Source: Pseudonocardia kujensis (GTDB taxonomy: Bacteria > Actinomycetota > Actinomycetes > Mycobacteriales > Pseudonocardiaceae). Taken from it: a stretch of 60,795 bases of DNA. Numbering within the stretch: the stretch's first letter is position 1; the number at the start of each line of letters is the position of its first letter. The translations under genes and the position numbers were made by a program. Of this stretch, positions 60,078-60,795 are shown piece after piece. The notes under the pieces were generated by a model, which did no database searches, was not told the origin of the DNA, and saw only the letters and a list, made by a program, of their open reading frames with translations. Where the stretch lies: NCBI RefSeq assembly GCF_021283305.1, contig NZ_JAJSOK010000044.1:1-60795 (forward strand), given 5' to 3'.

Positions 60078-60795
60078 GTGCAGACCGTGGCCCGCAGCCC
60101 CGTCCTGGTGGGACGGGCGGCCGAGCTGGCCGAGGTGCGCCGGCTCGTCGCCGCGACGGCGGCGGGCGGCGGCGGGTCGGTGGCCGTCGTCGGCGAGGCC
60201 GGGATCGGCAAGACCCGGCTCCTCGACGAGATCGCCGCCGCCGCGACGACAGCCGGGCTGACCGTGCTCACCGGGCGGGCGGTGCCCGGCGGCGGGGTGT
60301 TCCGGCCGCTCGCCGAGGCCGTCCTCCCCCGGCTCGACGACCCGGCCGCGGCGGCCGACGGGGTGCGCCCCTACCGCTCGGCGCTGGAGCGGCTGCGCGC
60401 GGGCACCGGGCCGGAGTCCGGGCCCGGCGCCCCGGACCAGGCGGTGGTCCTGGGCGAGGGCCTCCGCCGGCTGCTGCGGGCGGTGGGGCCCGGCGGCTGT
60501 GTGCTGCGGCTGGAGGACCTCCACTGGGCGGACCGCGACACCCTCGCCACCGTGACGTCCCTGACCGGCGCGAGCCCCGGGCTGCTCGTCGCGGTCTCGA
60601 GCCGCCCCGGCCCGGCGGCCGGGCAGCTGACCACGGCCCCGGGGATGCGGGTGCTGGAGCTGCGGCCGCTCGACCGGTCCGGGGTCGCGGCGCTGGTGGC
60701 CGCCTGCCGTGGCGGCGCTCCGCCGTCCGACGACGAGGTCGCCGCCCTGCACGCCCGCTCCGAGGGGCTGCCGTACGTGGTCGAGGAGCTGCTGG
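60078..60795 (+). CDS. AAA/LuxR-type (MalT-like) ATPase regulator, N-terminal part
   Basis: The frame is open from GTG 60078 to the window end (about 239 residues seen). SPVLVGRAAELAEVRRLV is the usual opening of this group. Walker A is GEAGIGKTRLLDEI and Walker B is GGCVLRLEDLHWAD. RSEGLPYVVEELL near the window end is the typical sensor-like segment. Full-length relatives have 800-1000 residues and end in a LuxR helix-turn-helix that activates nearby genes. TTCACT lies 6 bases before the GTG. It follows the methyltransferase gene by 69 bases and could regulate that pair. Confidence 0.85.
   Translation, partial: MQTVARSPVLVGRAAELAEVRRLVAATAAGGGGSVAVVGEAGIGKTRLLDEIAAAATTAGLTVLTGRAVPGGGVFRPLAEAVLPRLDDPAAAADGVRPYRSALERLRAGTGPESGPGAPDQAVVLGEGLRRLLRAVGPGGCVLRLEDLHWADRDTLATVTSLTGASPGLLVAVSSRPGPAAGQLTTAPGMRVLELRPLDRSGVAALVAACRGGAPPSDDEVAALHARSEGLPYVVEELL

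Overview
The window is chromosomal DNA from a high-GC actinobacterium. GTG starts are frequent, and so are leaderless-type promoters. Gene content fits the Pseudonocardiaceae or a close relative: F420-type LLM oxidoreductases, a DprE2-like mycobacterial-type cell-wall reductase, an NDMA-dependent alcohol dehydrogenase, DUF3817/DUF3159/DUF3710/DUF3093/DUF4193 proteins and a SigA primary sigma factor. The genus is an inference; nothing in the window names it. I see no rRNA, tRNA, CRISPR array, phage or intact insertion sequence.

Layout. 1-3.8 kb: the tail of a winged-helix-like protein, an MBL-fold hydrolase and a frameshifted MprF-like lysyl-lipid synthase. 3.8-10.3 kb: a TMEM175-type K+ channel, then the minus-strand translation block infC-rpmI-rplT-(TrmH-type rRNA methylase)-pheS-pheT. 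10.6-13.4 kb: a DUF559 nuclease-like gene flanked by two copies of one palindromic repeat, DUF3817, a DinB-like protein and a Cys/Met PLP lyase. 13.5-20 kb: class A penicillin-binding protein, tatA, LLM oxidoreductase, DUF309, membrane dipeptidase and an NAD-kinase-like protein. 20-25 kb: a 168-bp MITE-like element, an NDMA-type alcohol dehydrogenase, a decayed ADH tail, DprE2, a decayed secreted-protein gene, an MSMEG_0570-type protein, aroE and a 3 x 41-bp repeat. 25-34 kb: two methyltransferases, a frameshifted Baeyer-Villiger monooxygenase, an unusual maleate isomerase-ACT-GNAT fusion, an ECF sigma factor of the SigD/ShbA type, FrnE-like DsbA, a deleted LLM pseudogene, ilvD and an L,D-transpeptidase. 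34.5-42.7 kb: DEAD-box helicase, tyrosine phosphatase, Tex, membrane esterase and a MaoC-type hydratase.

42.7-57.5 kb is a core block whose order matches M. tuberculosis Rv2689c-Rv2703: TrmA-type RNA methylase, KimA-like K+ permease, ceoB, ceoC, DUF3159, OB-fold protein, DUF3710, dut, DUF3093, DUF4193, cei, suhB, sigA. ppgK and the Rv2695 counterpart are absent. The right end holds a berberine-bridge-type flavoprotein, a methyltransferase and the start of a large AAA/LuxR-type regulator.

How it works together. Most genes are housekeeping: translation, K+ homeostasis, envelope synthesis, nucleotide hygiene and primary sigma factor. Around 1.6-3.7 kb and 20-31 kb there is visible decay (two single-base frameshifts, three truncated genes) and small repeats. 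No clear defence or secondary-metabolite system is present. The observations I rate highest are the three-domain fusion, the MITE that supplies or abuts two stop codons, the probable AUC start of infC, the paired palindromes around the DUF559 gene, a KimA-CeoB-CeoC potassium module, and overlapping divergent leaderless promoters.
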